A stretch of 64,000 nucleotides of DNA from Fibrobacter sp. UWR3 (GCF_900143055.1 NZ_FRCW01000002.1:400889-464888); one strand, 5' to 3'; positions 26,563 through 36,372 are shown, counted from the stretch's first letter. Numbers and translations are program-made. The notes: generated by a model not told the origin, from the sequence alone.

Positions 26563-27057
26563 ATGGTGCAGTTCAGTCAAACGTCATGGCAAGAGTTCTC
26601 GCTTCCGAATGTATTGGAAACGCTTCAATATGCTCCCCTGAACTTGACTATCGGCAAGAGCCCGCTTCTCCATTACATATTCCCTAAGGAACTTGCCGCC
26701 GGTGCAACAATCAAGTACCAGCTGCAGTTCGGCTTCAGGGTCATCAGGTGGACCGGCATCATCAGTTCGGTCAAGGACAACCAGGTGACGGTGCGGCTGG
26801 GTCAAGGCCCGTTCCGCGGGTTCACCGCCAGCCACAAGTTCGTACCCGAAGGGCACATGACCGCCTGCTACGACGAATTCTCGTTCCAGGGGTTCACGAA
26901 CATCCCCGAAGAGACTTTTGCGAGCATAATGGCTAACGCAAGCGTGGTTTACGGGATATACGCCCGCAAGGACACGCGCGACATAGTCCTTTCCGTAGAA
27001 TCCCAAAAGAAGACGCAGGCATTCGAATCGCTCGACCTGGGTGCCACGGCGGGTTAA
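26563..27057 (+). CDS. START/SRPBCC-like ligand-binding protein
   Basis: A 164-residue cytoplasmic protein. The middle part, ATIKYQLQFGFRVIRWTGII then RLGQGPFRGFTASHKFVPEGHMTACYDEFSF, follows the pattern of the SRPBCC/polyketide-cyclase-like family (helix-grip fold binding hydrophobic ligands; compare COG4276-type proteins, with their GPF and HxF motifs). The assignment rests on pattern only. It directly precedes a UbiD-family decarboxylase in the same direction with 21 bases between, so a role with a lipid-soluble or aromatic substrate would fit. Confidence 0.6.
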   Translation: MVQFSQTSWQEFSLPNVLETLQYAPLNLTIGKSPLLHYIFPKELAAGATIKYQLQFGFRVIRWTGIISSVKDNQVTVRLGQGPFRGFTASHKFVPEGHMTACYDEFSFQGFTNIPEETFASIMANASVVYGIYARKDTRDIVLSVESQKKTQAFESLDLGATAG

Positions 27058-27078
27058 GCCCGCACCGGGGGTTCCGCC

Positions 27079-28974
27079 ATGTATTCCTCACTGGAACAAG
27101 CGCTGCTTGACCTGGAAAAGGCAGGCATGCTCAGGCGTATCCGCGAAGAGGTGGACCCGTACCTGGAAATGGCCGAAATTGCACGGCAGGCATTCGACAG
27201 CAAGGGGCCGGCACTGCTTTTCGAGAAGGTAAAGGGGAGCAGGTTCCGCGCCGCATGCAACATCTTCGGTACGCGCGAACGCATGGATTTCTTGTTCCGC
27301 GACACGCTCGAAAGCACAAGGACCGCGGTCCTGTTCAAGTCGAACCCCGCAGAATTCTTTAGGCATGCGGGCCCCGCCACGTTGTTACGCGCGGCAAAAG
27401 CGGGCATCCGTTCACTCCCCAGGTGTTCGGGCAGTATCCGCGACTTCGAGGAATGCACGCTCGCCGACCTCCCGCAAATCGTAGGCTGGCCCGAAGACGG
27501 CGGGCCGTTCCTCACGCTCCCGCAGGTGGCGACGCTCCCGAGTGACGGCGCGAAGATTCTCACCGCAAACCTCGGCATGTATCGCGTGCAGATTGCGGGG
27601 AACGACTTTGCCCCCGACGAATGCGGCATCCACTACCAGATTAACCGCGACATCGCAAGGCACCACCGGAAGGCCATCGAAGAAGGCCGCGCGCTCAAGG
27701 TGAGCGTGTTCCTGGGCGGGCCTCCCGCACATACCGTCGCCGCGGTGATGCCCATGCCCGAAGACCTCTCGGAACTCACCTTCGCCGGAATGCTCGGCGG
27801 GAGGCGCTTCCGCTACTTTATGCACGAGGGTTACATCGTCTCGAGCGATGCGGACTTCTGCATCCTAGGAGAGGTCGCTCCCGAGCTCAAGCCCGAGGGG
27901 CCATTCGGCGACCACGTGGGCTACTATTCCGGCAAGCACCTCTTCCCCTACCTGAAAGTGAAGAAGGTACTCTGCAAGAAGAACGCGATTTACCCGTTTA
28001 CCTCCGTAGGCAGGCCCCCGAAAGAAGACACGATTTTCGGCGAGTTCATACACGACATTACCCGGCCGATGGTCCCCTCGTCGCTCCCGGGCGTAGAGGC
28101 AGTCCACGCGGTCGATGCGTCGGGAGTGCACCCGCTGTGTCTCGCCGTCGCGAAGGAAAACTTTATACCCTACATCAGGCCCGAGGAACGCGAGCCTCTC
28201 GAGCTCCTGAAGACGGCCAACGCGCTGCTCGGATTCAACCAGGTGTCGCTCGCGAAGTACCTGATGGTGGCCGCGAAGGAAGATGCCCGCAAGCCACTGG
28301 ATGCCCGCGACGTTCCGGCATTCTTCGCGCACGTGCTCGAGCGCGCAGACTTCGCGCGAGACTTGCACTTCCAGACCTCCACCTTCATCGACACGCTCGA
28401 CTACACGGGAACGCGACTCAATCACGGTTCCAAGCTCGTGATTGCCGCGGCAGGCATCAAGCGCAGGGAACTGCGCGAATGCGCGGGCGACCTTGACGGG
28501 CTCAAGCTGCCCGTGGGCTTCAGCAACGCTCAAATCGCGATGAAGGGCGTGCTCGCCGTGCAGTGGAACGGCGGTTCAAGTGCCGCCGAGCGCACCACCG
28601 AATTAAACGGCGACGCGGACAATCCGGGCGAAAACGGCGCCCACCCCGCTCCCGAAAACATCGCGCAGCTCCGCGACGCCCTCGCAAGTTGGGAATTCCA
28701 CGAAAACTACCCGTGGGTGAGTATCGTGAACGACACCTCCACCATCGGGGGCAACACGCAAAAAAGCCTGGACGATTTCCTGTGGCTAACGTTCACGCGT
28801 TCCGACCCCGCGCAAGACATCTACGGGCTAAACGAGCGCTTTGTGCAGAAACACTGGGCGATAGACGCCCCGCTCATCGTGGACGCCACCATCAAGCCGC
28901 GCCACCAGAAGGCGCTTGAAGTTCCAGACAACGTTGTCTTAATGGCAAAGGAGGTTCTAGAGAATGCACGCTAG
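27079..28974 (+). CDS. UbiD-family decarboxylase
   Basis: A 631-residue member of the UbiD family, (de)carboxylases that use prenylated flavin mononucleotide. The family core is clear: LLFEKVKGSRFRAACNIFGT near the N-terminus, then VFLGGPPAHTVAA, SDADFCILGEV and the active-site neighbourhood LKPEGPFGDHVGYYSG with conserved acidic residues. Longer than the 490-residue E. coli protein; such long versions occur in anaerobes, where they are often assigned to menaquinone (futalosine route) or aromatic metabolism. The substrate is not determined. A ribosome site for the next gene (AAAGGAGG, 28948-28955) lies inside its 3' end. Confidence 0.85.
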   Translation: MYSSLEQALLDLEKAGMLRRIREEVDPYLEMAEIARQAFDSKGPALLFEKVKGSRFRAACNIFGTRERMDFLFRDTLESTRTAVLFKSNPAEFFRHAGPATLLRAAKAGIRSLPRCSGSIRDFEECTLADLPQIVGWPEDGGPFLTLPQVATLPSDGAKILTANLGMYRVQIAGNDFAPDECGIHYQINRDIARHHRKAIEEGRALKVSVFLGGPPAHTVAAVMPMPEDLSELTFAGMLGGRRFRYFMHEGYIVSSDADFCILGEVAPELKPEGPFGDHVGYYSGKHLFPYLKVKKVLCKKNAIYPFTSVGRPPKEDTIFGEFIHDITRPMVPSSLPGVEAVHAVDASGVHPLCLAVAKENFIPYIRPEEREPLELLKTANALLGFNQVSLAKYLMVAAKEDARKPLDARDVPAFFAHVLERADFARDLHFQTSTFIDTLDYTGTRLNHGSKLVIAAAGIKRRELRECAGDLDGLKLPVGFSNAQIAMKGVLAVQWNGGSSAAERTTELNGDADNPGENGAHPAPENIAQLRDALASWEFHENYPWVSIVNDTSTIGGNTQKSLDDFLWLTFTRSDPAQDIYGLNERFVQKHWAIDAPLIVDATIKPRHQKALEVPDNVVLMAKEVLENAR

Positions 28975-30634
28975 TTCCCTCCCCTCCATATACAAAGTTC
29001 TACTTTTGACCGTGACAATCCTTGCTACAGCGATTGCGCCCGCACAGGCGCAAAAATGCGGCATGGCCTACGCGCACCAGAACAGCAGGCAAAAATCCGT
29101 ATTGCACCCCGCCGCAGCACTCCGATTCAGGAACTGCGATGCACGCGAATACTACGACAGCGTCTATACCCGCGAAACGGAACACTTCCAGATATTCTAC
29201 ACGCTGGGTATAGGCCCGCACGCAACCAGGCCCGAATTTGTAGACTCGCTCGCCGTAACGCTCGAAAATGCGCTGACGTTCCACACGAAAACCATGAAAA
29301 TGCGCGCACCGCAGGGCATCGACACCACGAGTCACTACCAGATGCCCGTGAAGGTCGGGCTCTACCCCGTCGAAGTTGCCGAAATAGACTTTCTCCGCGA
29401 CCCGAGAAGCGTGCTCAAGGCAGACGCCTGCAACGGTTGCTACGGAGTGACATACCCGAGCCCCAAGGATTACCACAAGTCCGAAATAATCATCGACAAC
29501 GATTTCAAGTACGTGCCGGAAAACGCGACCGCCACAAGTTCAATCGAGCGGGACGAAAAGACCTGCACCTACCCCACCTCAACCGTAGAGCAAAACAGCA
29601 CAGCCTACCAGTACTCCTACAACAAGGAGTTCGCCAAGGGCATCCAGGTCACCATATACCACGAGATGTTCCACGCCGTGCAGTTGCAGTACATGGACCT
29701 GTTCAATCACTGGACTTACTGGATAGAGGCTTCCGCTGCCGGAAACGAGGAAGTCGGAGCCCCCGATATCGACGACTACTTCCTGTACGTCAGCAGGTTC
29801 TTCAACTACGGCGGAACTGCGATAGACGCTATCGAGTACGAGTATGGTCTCGTAATTCTCTACCTGTACCTGTACAACCACGTGGACAAGCACTTCGACA
29901 AGGAAATCTGGGAACTTTTCGAAACCAAACCGAATGCGCCCTTCAAGGAAAATCTCAAGAAGATTCTTGAAAAGCGGGGCTTGGACGGCGATTCGCTATT
30001 CCACGACTTCGCGACGTCGGCAGCGCTCTCCGGAAAGAACGCGAACGCAGTAAGCAATGCACGCTGGATTCACGAAGACCAGCCAAGATGGGCTCCGGCG
30101 ACTGCAAAGCGTTCGACGTTTATTGACGGGAGCGAAGGTCAAGACAAGTTCACGCCCAACATTCCACTCTACTCACTCGACTTCTACCTGGGCGGCACCC
30201 CGGACCTTGACGAATACAAAGGCAAGGCTACGGCGCTTGTGTTCAACGGCGAAAAGATCGGCATCAGGGAAATCAAGAACACGGCCTCGGTGGATTCCAT
30301 CATCAAGGACGCCTTCTTCGCCGATTCCATCATGTGGGTGTTCAGCAGTTTCGACAATCCGAAACGCATTCCCGAAATGGTAATGGATTCCACGCTTCGC
30401 GCCTTCCCCATGCCCTGGCGCGGCAACGGCTCGCTCTGCTTTACTCCGCTACCGGAATCCAAGAAGTTTATCGAAATTCGTAACGCCCGCGGGGACCTGG
30501 TGCTGCGCGAACCCTACGAAAAGACGACGCACTGCATCAACGAAGACAACGTAAAGAGTTCGATGAAGCCGGGCGTGTACCGCTTCCGTGCAGGCTCCCG
30601 CGGGAAGACTGAAAAGTTTATCGTCACGTACTAG
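28964..30634 (+). CDS. Exported zinc-metalloprotease-like protein
   Basis: A 556-residue exported protein with a signal peptide (IYKVLLLTVTILATAIAPAQAQ). The motif YHEMFHAVQ gives an HExxH site (His233, Glu234, His237), and WIEASAAGNEE 22 residues after His233 supplies Glu255 as likely third ligand or second-shell residue, the pattern of gluzincin-like putative proteases found in predatory and fibre-degrading bacteria. The C-terminal 150 residues look beta-rich, perhaps for adhesion or secretion. The start overlaps the UbiD gene by 11 bases and has a near-perfect ribosome site. Substrate unknown. Confidence 0.75.
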   Translation: MHASSLPSIYKVLLLTVTILATAIAPAQAQKCGMAYAHQNSRQKSVLHPAAALRFRNCDAREYYDSVYTRETEHFQIFYTLGIGPHATRPEFVDSLAVTLENALTFHTKTMKMRAPQGIDTTSHYQMPVKVGLYPVEVAEIDFLRDPRSVLKADACNGCYGVTYPSPKDYHKSEIIIDNDFKYVPENATATSSIERDEKTCTYPTSTVEQNSTAYQYSYNKEFAKGIQVTIYHEMFHAVQLQYMDLFNHWTYWIEASAAGNEEVGAPDIDDYFLYVSRFFNYGGTAIDAIEYEYGLVILYLYLYNHVDKHFDKEIWELFETKPNAPFKENLKKILEKRGLDGDSLFHDFATSAALSGKNANAVSNARWIHEDQPRWAPATAKRSTFIDGSEGQDKFTPNIPLYSLDFYLGGTPDLDEYKGKATALVFNGEKIGIREIKNTASVDSIIKDAFFADSIMWVFSSFDNPKRIPEMVMDSTLRAFPMPWRGNGSLCFTPLPESKKFIEIRNARGDLVLREPYEKTTHCINEDNVKSSMKPGVYRFRAGSRGKTEKFIVTY

Positions 30635-30662
30635 AAGTCTAAATGACGGTATCGGCAAAAAA

Positions 30663-30859
30663 ATAGGACCAAATCAAGAAAAAAAGCCGGCTTAGTCCTA
30701 TCTTTGAAGCGCAAAAACACTAAATCATAGGACTAAATGCCTAAAAAAAGTGATTTAGTCCTATCTCAGTAAAGAATTTTGGCGAGTTGAGTAAAAAACT
30801 GGAGCAAAAAAGCCTCTTCGATAGGACTAATCGCTCAAAAACAGGGCGTTTAGTCCTAT
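30663..30859. repeat. Three-fold inverted-repeat array (ATAGGACTAAA)
   Basis: The 226-base gap between two convergent genes holds six copies of one 10-12 base word in alternating direction, forming three hairpin pairs: 30663-30672 with 30692-30701 (one mismatch), 30727-30738 with 30753-30764 (perfect ATAGGACTAAAT/ATTTAGTCCTAT), and 30821-30830 with 30850-30859 (perfect over ten bases). The last arm abuts the GH57 stop codon. There is no long T-run after any of them, so ordinary terminators are not obvious; protein binding or a bidirectional stop is possible. Confidence 0.85.
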
Positions 30860-30860
30860 T

Positions 30861-32477
30861 TTAGAGCAATTCCCCGATCCAGGGGAAGATATTGTCCTGA
30901 TTCTCGAGTTTTACGAGGAGCGACGTATCGGGCTTTTTGCGACCCATCGCGAGTCCGGTCATCGCGGCGGCGTAGAGGGCGCACACGTTCCTGTAGTGCG
31001 TGTTCTCGCGGAAGCGCGCGTAGTCGGCCGCAGACTTGTTGTGAATCATAAACGCCCAGTCGGAGGCCTGGAACAGCAGGAGCTCGCGGGCCATTTGCGC
31101 GTAATACCTGCGATACAGCCGGGTCTGCGCGGTCTTGCCCTTCTTCTCGCGGGCAACGAGCGCGCGGCGGAACTCTTCCATCATGCCGCGCATGCGGAAG
31201 AATAGCGGGTACGCGTGACTCACCTCGTCGTTCATCCAGACTTCACCGAAACCTCCCTCGCCCCATGAGGAGAATATCGGGCTATGTACCGCCTCGTCGC
31301 AGGAGGAATACATCGTGGTCTCGAGAGAGGCCATCTCTACCGTATTGGATGCGGCGGCGCGCTCGAACATCTTCTCGATAAACAGCGGGCCCTCGAACCA
31401 CCAGTGCCCAAAGAGTTCCGCATCGTAGGGGCACAGGATGGAGACCTTGTTGCCTTCCATGTTCGGAAGGAGTTCGGTGACGGTCGCCTCGCGGTTCGCT
31501 ACGAAGAGTCGCGCGTGGTCCTCGACCAGGCGCATCGCGTTCCACGGGCGGTAAATCTGCTTGTCCTCGCTCCCGGTAATGCGGTAGTACTTGAGGCCGG
31601 TCTCGATGGGTGTATCGCCCGCCATGAAGTAATCGCCCAGGTAGCCACGGTCGCGTTCATTTGCGATATCCTTGAAGAACTCGCGGTACTCGGGGTGCCC
31701 CGGGTAGCCAGTCTTGCGGCTCCATACTTCCATGGAACTCGCCTGCTCGCGGCCCATGCAATAAAGCCCCGCAGGGGTCTTTATTGGCGCAAATACTCCG
31801 TATTTGGGTGCGGGCTTTGCCAAAAGCACGCCGTGGGTCTCGAGGAAGAAGTACTTGAACCCGAATTCGGCGAGAAGGCGGTCAAGACCTTCGAAGTACC
31901 CGCACTCGGGGAGCCAAAGCCCGCTGGGCCTGCGCCCGAAGGCTTCTTCAAATGCACGCACGGTAACGCCCAGCTGCAGGCGAATCGCCTGCACGTCGGA
32001 CTGGTACGCCGGCAAGAACGGGTGGGTCCCCACGCAGGTAAGGAGGTTGAGCTTGCCGCATTCCTCGAGCTGTTTTAACGCGGGCACAATCTCGCAACCG
32101 CAGTCGCGCTCCCACGTGTCAATAAGCGCAACCTGTCTCCGGTAGTAAAAATCCACCACAGTCGCAATGTCATCGTTCCCGCGGGCGCGCTCGCGTTCCT
32201 TCCCGATAAGTTCCATCTGCATGTGCAGATGGCGCGTGAACTTTTCGAGCAACAAACTGTCGGTAAGCATCGCGAGGAGCGCAGAGGAAACGCTCAGGTT
32301 GAGCGTTCCCGGCACGCCCTTCTCCTGCAGGCGGCGGAGCATCTGGATTAGCGGCAGGTATGTTTCCGCCATAGCCTCGAAAAACCAGTTCTCTTCCAAG
32401 AACCGGTCATATTCAGGCTCGCGCACAAAAGGCAGGTGCGCGTGCAGCAGCAGGTGTATTTTACCGGGCGCGGACAA
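30861..32477 (-). CDS. GH57 1,4-alpha-glucan branching enzyme
   Basis: A 538-residue glycoside hydrolase of family GH57 with a branching-enzyme-type tail. It begins with the barrel strand KIHLLLHAHLPFVREPEYDRFLEENWFFEA; the nucleophile Glu191 is in SGLWLPECGY and the acid/base Asp352 in CPYDAELFGHWWFEGP. The C-terminal helices (RELLLFQASDWAFMIHNKSAADYA) match the alpha-helical domain of the TK1436-like branching enzymes. It would introduce alpha-1,6 branches into glycogen in the cytoplasm, fitting the glycogen storage known for Fibrobacter. Last gene of a four-gene minus-strand run; preceded by a DUF4912 gene. Confidence 0.88.
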   Translation of the reverse strand: MSAPGKIHLLLHAHLPFVREPEYDRFLEENWFFEAMAETYLPLIQMLRRLQEKGVPGTLNLSVSSALLAMLTDSLLLEKFTRHLHMQMELIGKERERARGNDDIATVVDFYYRRQVALIDTWERDCGCEIVPALKQLEECGKLNLLTCVGTHPFLPAYQSDVQAIRLQLGVTVRAFEEAFGRRPSGLWLPECGYFEGLDRLLAEFGFKYFFLETHGVLLAKPAPKYGVFAPIKTPAGLYCMGREQASSMEVWSRKTGYPGHPEYREFFKDIANERDRGYLGDYFMAGDTPIETGLKYYRITGSEDKQIYRPWNAMRLVEDHARLFVANREATVTELLPNMEGNKVSILCPYDAELFGHWWFEGPLFIEKMFERAAASNTVEMASLETTMYSSCDEAVHSPIFSSWGEGGFGEVWMNDEVSHAYPLFFRMRGMMEEFRRALVAREKKGKTAQTRLYRRYYAQMARELLLFQASDWAFMIHNKSAADYARFRENTHYRNVCALYAAAMTGLAMGRKKPDTSLLVKLENQDNIFPWIGELL

Positions 32478-32507
32478 TTAGCCCTCGTGGGTTTAGAGCA
32501 GGCCAGC

Positions 32508-33686
32508 CTACTCCGTGCGCTTCACCACAATGGGCACGATCGTTGTCGGGAAGTCGCCATCCTTGTCGGTTGCGAACACCGGGATAATCTTCGTAGAATC
32601 CGGCAGGTCCTCTTCAAAGCTGAAGGTGCCATCCGGGTTCAGCGGGAACGGCTCGCCGCGCACCTGGAGGTGTGCATCCGGGCGGGTTCCACCGTAAACG
32701 ATCAAGCGGGTCTTGACCCACAGGAAGAAATCCTTCCCGTAGTTCACGGAATCCTTCGGGAATTCAAGCTTGTTGCTCTTGAGGGCGGCGCTGGAAAGTG
32801 CACCCGAGAACATGGAACCCGAGGAGCTGGAAAGCGTGCCGAGTGCGTTTTCGAGCCAGTTCTTCGCAGACATGCTCGAAAGTCCCGAACTGCCGAAACC
32901 GCCCATGGCGGCGCCGCCGAGGGACGCCTTCACGAACACGTCGTCCACGTTCACCTGGGAACCTTCCGGAGAGTAGGCCTGCACCGGGACGGATTCCACG
33001 AGCGGCATAAAGTTCTTGCCTTCGGCAAAGCCGAGCACGGCCACCGTATTGGAGGTAGCCTTGTTTTCCACATACCAGCTGCGGGCATCGGCGGGCACCA
33101 CCACGTCGTGGAACTTGCGCTTCTTGCTGCGCTTCACGGTGAGGTCGTCCGAAATATCGAACAGGCGGAGCACCAGCTTGCCCTTGCCCTTCTTGGCGCG
33201 CTTGATACGGTCCTCGGAAACTTCCCAGAAGGCCTGCATCCAGTTCGGGTCCTTCTGCATGAGCACGAGGTATTCGGGGTCGAAGTTCTGCGCCATGCTG
33301 GCAGTCTTCGTCACGGGCTTCGCGGCGGCCTTCGGAGCGGCGACCTTCACCGACTTTGCAGATTTCCTTGCGGTAGATTTCAGCACCACATCGGTCTGTT
33401 CCGATGCCTTCGGAGCAGACTTCGCAGAAGCCTTCGCCGTCACCTTCGCGGCAATCTTTGCAACGGGTTTCGCCGCAGTCTGCGTGGCGGTCTTCGCGAC
33501 GGTCTTTACCGCAGTCTTTGCGGCACTCTTTGCCGTAGCGGTCTTCGTCGCGACCTTTTCTACCACCTTTTCGGCTTCCTTGGCGGCAGTCTTCACCGCC
33601 TTCGTTATCTTGGAGGTCGTTTCCTTGACGGCCTTTTCCACCACCTTCTTGGTGGCCTTAGTCTTTGCTGTTTTTTTCGTAGCCAT
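32508..33686 (-). CDS. DUF4912 protein with histone-H1-like tail
   Basis: A 392-residue protein in two parts. The first 125 residues are a Lys/Ala/Thr-rich tract (KTAAKEAEKVVEKVATKTA and similar), like bacterial histone-H1-like tails. From about residue 130 a DUF4912 domain follows: EYLVLMQKDPNWMQAFWEVSEDRI, KLVLRLFDI and a late FFLWVKTRLIVYGGTRPDA. DUF4912 proteins are often found beside GH57 branching enzymes; here the two genes are 30 bases apart. A binding role for alpha-glucan or for the branching enzyme is inferred, while the tail suggests contact with nucleic acid or another polyanion. Confidence 0.8.
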   Translation of the reverse strand: MATKKTAKTKATKKVVEKAVKETTSKITKAVKTAAKEAEKVVEKVATKTATAKSAAKTAVKTVAKTATQTAAKPVAKIAAKVTAKASAKSAPKASEQTDVVLKSTARKSAKSVKVAAPKAAAKPVTKTASMAQNFDPEYLVLMQKDPNWMQAFWEVSEDRIKRAKKGKGKLVLRLFDISDDLTVKRSKKRKFHDVVVPADARSWYVENKATSNTVAVLGFAEGKNFMPLVESVPVQAYSPEGSQVNVDDVFVKASLGGAAMGGFGSSGLSSMSAKNWLENALGTLSSSSGSMFSGALSSAALKSNKLEFPKDSVNYGKDFFLWVKTRLIVYGGTRPDAHLQVRGEPFPLNPDGTFSFEEDLPDSTKIIPVFATDKDGDFPTTIVPIVVKRTE

Positions 33687-33706
33687 TACTAGCCTCCTTC
33701 GAAAAT

Positions 33707-34948
33707 CTACCTGCGGGACTGTCCCCAGCTGCCGATACCCATCAAGCCGAGACGGATTCCCAGGAACACTTCATCCCAGTTGCCCTCGGATTCAGAGAAG
33801 CGCTTGCCGCCCTGGAGCGCGAGGTCCACGGCGATACCCTTCCTGCCCAGCGGGAAGTTCGCACCAATGGAACCGCCCACCTCGTAAACGTCCTCGATGT
33901 ACCAGTTCTTGTACCATGCGCCTGCACGGTAGGTAATCCTGTCCCAGAACGGGTCGTAGTACAGCCCACTGCCATCGCGCTGGTAACCTACGGATGCGAC
34001 AAAGTCGTTCTGCGTCTTGGTCACGCTCCGCATGTCGTAGCTATGCCCCACGTTATCGATGTCCTTGTCCCAGGCGCGCCACTGCAAGTCGGCCATCACG
34101 TTGTGCCTCTTGGCAAGGCGGTAGTTGACACCGGTCGCAAACATGGCGGGAACCTCGATGCGACGGTCAATCTCGCTCGGCACAAGCGTATCAATTTCCG
34201 AGAACCGGAAGTTGTATTCCAGTTCGTTCAAAAGCGTATAGCCCGTCGTGTACGAGAAGTAGAACGAGGACTGACGACCGCGATACTGCACGGAGCCGGT
34301 GTAGTAGCCGGGGTGATGCTCAACTTCCCACGAGCCTTCCACGTAGTCCGTAATTTCCCTGTTGTTGGTGGCCCACAGGTCTTCTTCAGCGACGGATTCC
34401 TTGTTCGGGCCAAGCGTAAGGCTGCGCTTCATGCTCCCCATCACGATATGCATGGACGCACCCAGAGAAACATTGCGGAGGTACGGGAGACGCACCGCGT
34501 ATGTCGGCACAATCTCGTAGACGCTTCCGTTGTATTCAATCTTCGCGTTGGCAGATAATGCGGAATCGGAAATCTCCTCGCGGATAACGGAAGAATAGTG
34601 TTGCCAAAGGGACACGCCGAACGCGCCAAAATCGCCCATCGGGAACGAGAGGTTGAACGAGGGCATGGCGATGTTCTTCGTGAAGTAGCTTTTGCCGTGA
34701 GCTTCTGCAGTATAGAGGTCCAGCAAGAAGTTCAGGTTGAACACGACCTTGGTATCGAAGGCCATGCGTGCCGGGTTCGTGACGGAAAGCCCTTCGGATT
34801 CACCCGTCTTTGCACCGCCGGCAAAACCGCGGCCTGCCGCAGCGACGGAACCACCCACAGTCTGTTCTTCACCGAGTGCATCGAGACCAATCATCGACGC
34901 CTGCGTAAACACGGCAAGGCAAACAATCAATCCTAGAATCTTTTTCAT
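33707..34948 (-). CDS. Outer-membrane barrel protein (OmpP1/FadL-like)
   Basis: A 413-residue protein with a signal peptide (MKKILGLIVCLAVFTQAS) and a mature part made of alternating strands rich in Tyr, Trp and Gly. The early segment AAGRGFAGGAKTGESEGLSVTNPARMAF resembles the N-terminal plug region of FadL/OmpP1-type transporters of hydrophobic compounds, including the NPA motif. The start overlaps the stop of the upstream lipoprotein (ATGA), so the two are made together, perhaps as partners in the outer membrane. Function beyond that is not evident. Confidence 0.7.
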   Translation of the reverse strand: MKKILGLIVCLAVFTQASMIGLDALGEEQTVGGSVAAAGRGFAGGAKTGESEGLSVTNPARMAFDTKVVFNLNFLLDLYTAEAHGKSYFTKNIAMPSFNLSFPMGDFGAFGVSLWQHYSSVIREEISDSALSANAKIEYNGSVYEIVPTYAVRLPYLRNVSLGASMHIVMGSMKRSLTLGPNKESVAEEDLWATNNREITDYVEGSWEVEHHPGYYTGSVQYRGRQSSFYFSYTTGYTLLNELEYNFRFSEIDTLVPSEIDRRIEVPAMFATGVNYRLAKRHNVMADLQWRAWDKDIDNVGHSYDMRSVTKTQNDFVASVGYQRDGSGLYYDPFWDRITYRAGAWYKNWYIEDVYEVGGSIGANFPLGRKGIAVDLALQGGKRFSESEGNWDEVFLGIRLGLMGIGSWGQSRR

Positions 34949-36372
34949 TCTTCACCCCCGCGCTTGGTAGCAAGCCAGAGCTTGAGCGTTGCCGGCTTGC
35001 TGAACGATGTACCGAAGTCGTACCGGGCGTAATCGAAATGGCTAAAGAACACATACGACGTATCCGTCTTGCCTGTCGTCGAATCCTTGAAGGCGTAGTC
35101 CACGTAGGCGGAATCCTTCGCCTGGAGCGTCGGGTAGCCGAGGCGCACCATCATCTTGAGATTGCGCCCGCTCTTTGCCTGGTTGATAACGTCGCGCATG
35201 CCGTAGGTCACCTGCAACGAGAGCGAATCTCCATCGAAGAACACGATGTTCGGGTGACCAGATTCCACAATCATCTTGCGGTTCAGCCTGTATTCTTCCA
35301 TCTTGCGGACTTCCGTGCCCAGGCTATCGATAAACGTGCCCACCACAACCTGGATGGGCAGTCCCAGTTCGTTTATGCCCTCGGAATCGTCTCGCGGGAA
35401 GGTTATCTGCGCAAGCACCACCGCCTGGCGCACGTCGTTGCCGTCACCCTCGTCGAAGGGGAAGGCATCGCCGTAAAAGTCCGAGAGCGCCTCGAGAACC
35501 TTATCGACAGGGTACTCCACCACGATGGAATCGAGCACGCCGCCATGCAGCAACAGGCATCCGTCGCAGGTATCATTGTATGTAACAACTTCACTCATAC
35601 GGAAAGCGACAAAGTTCTTGTAGGTGGTATCGGAGAACGTCTTCACACGCATGAAGGGTGGCAGCCCAGTCCCCGTACCGTAGATACGGTAGGCTCGCTT
35701 GGATTCCGGAGCGGAAAGGCGCAACTGCAGGTGCGTCGCGGAGCCCGATTTCTTCAAGTCCTCGACCAGCGCAGAAGGCATGGGAATCTTCACGAGGGAA
35801 TCCTTTGCATCAATGGAAAGTTCATACGTGGTATCGGCGGAATTGTCCGCCTCCCATTCCATGAGGCTTTCACGCCAGGCGGAATCCGAGATGTCCTTGA
35901 TGCTATCGACAAAAGCCTTAGGTTTGCCCTTGCCCACATCGAGTTTCCATTCCACCTTCAGGTCGAGCGTTTCCTTGTACGGGAGAGAATCGGCCGGGAA
36001 GTACTTCGCAGAATAGAACGGATTGAGCACGAACAGGGTAACGAACGCCGCCGCGGAATCCGATTTGGACAGAGAATCAATAAATGCAGAATCCCTGAAC
36101 GCGATATCGAGAACGAGGTCGTGCGTGAGCCCCGCCTGCGTGCCGAAGATTGTCCTGTCGTACGCAGGGAAAACGGTCCTGCCCGCAAACGCCTCCGCCG
36201 ACACCGGAGTCAGGTCTTCTATAGTAACAGTCTGGACCTTGTAGCTATCGGGCAGGCCCTGGTCTCTAAGCCAGCCGCTGAGCGCCGTATCCTCGGAATC
36301 GAACAGGCACGCCGACAGCGTTAACGCCATTACAGCCAAAAAGGACAATAGAACAAATTTTCTCTTTTTCAC
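34945..36372 (-). CDS. Lipoprotein of unknown function
   Basis: A 475-residue lipoprotein: basic start (MKKRKF), hydrophobic stretch and lipobox TLSAC with the cysteine at residue 22. The mature protein is rich in Asp, Ser and beta-strand-forming residues, with repeated phrases such as DSAFIDSL and KDSAYVDYAFKDST, and two cysteines in CDGCLLL. No domain family is recognised. First gene of the minus-strand run leading to the barrel, DUF4912 and GH57 genes, and divergent from thrC across 92 bases that contain AT-rich promoter-like words (TATAAT at 36405, TATATTTG at 36434). Confidence 0.7.
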   Translation of the reverse strand: MKKRKFVLLSFLAVMALTLSACLFDSEDTALSGWLRDQGLPDSYKVQTVTIEDLTPVSAEAFAGRTVFPAYDRTIFGTQAGLTHDLVLDIAFRDSAFIDSLSKSDSAAAFVTLFVLNPFYSAKYFPADSLPYKETLDLKVEWKLDVGKGKPKAFVDSIKDISDSAWRESLMEWEADNSADTTYELSIDAKDSLVKIPMPSALVEDLKKSGSATHLQLRLSAPESKRAYRIYGTGTGLPPFMRVKTFSDTTYKNFVAFRMSEVVTYNDTCDGCLLLHGGVLDSIVVEYPVDKVLEALSDFYGDAFPFDEGDGNDVRQAVVLAQITFPRDDSEGINELGLPIQVVVGTFIDSLGTEVRKMEEYRLNRKMIVESGHPNIVFFDGDSLSLQVTYGMRDVINQAKSGRNLKMMVRLGYPTLQAKDSAYVDYAFKDSTTGKTDTSYVFFSHFDYARYDFGTSFSKPATLKLWLATKRGGEE

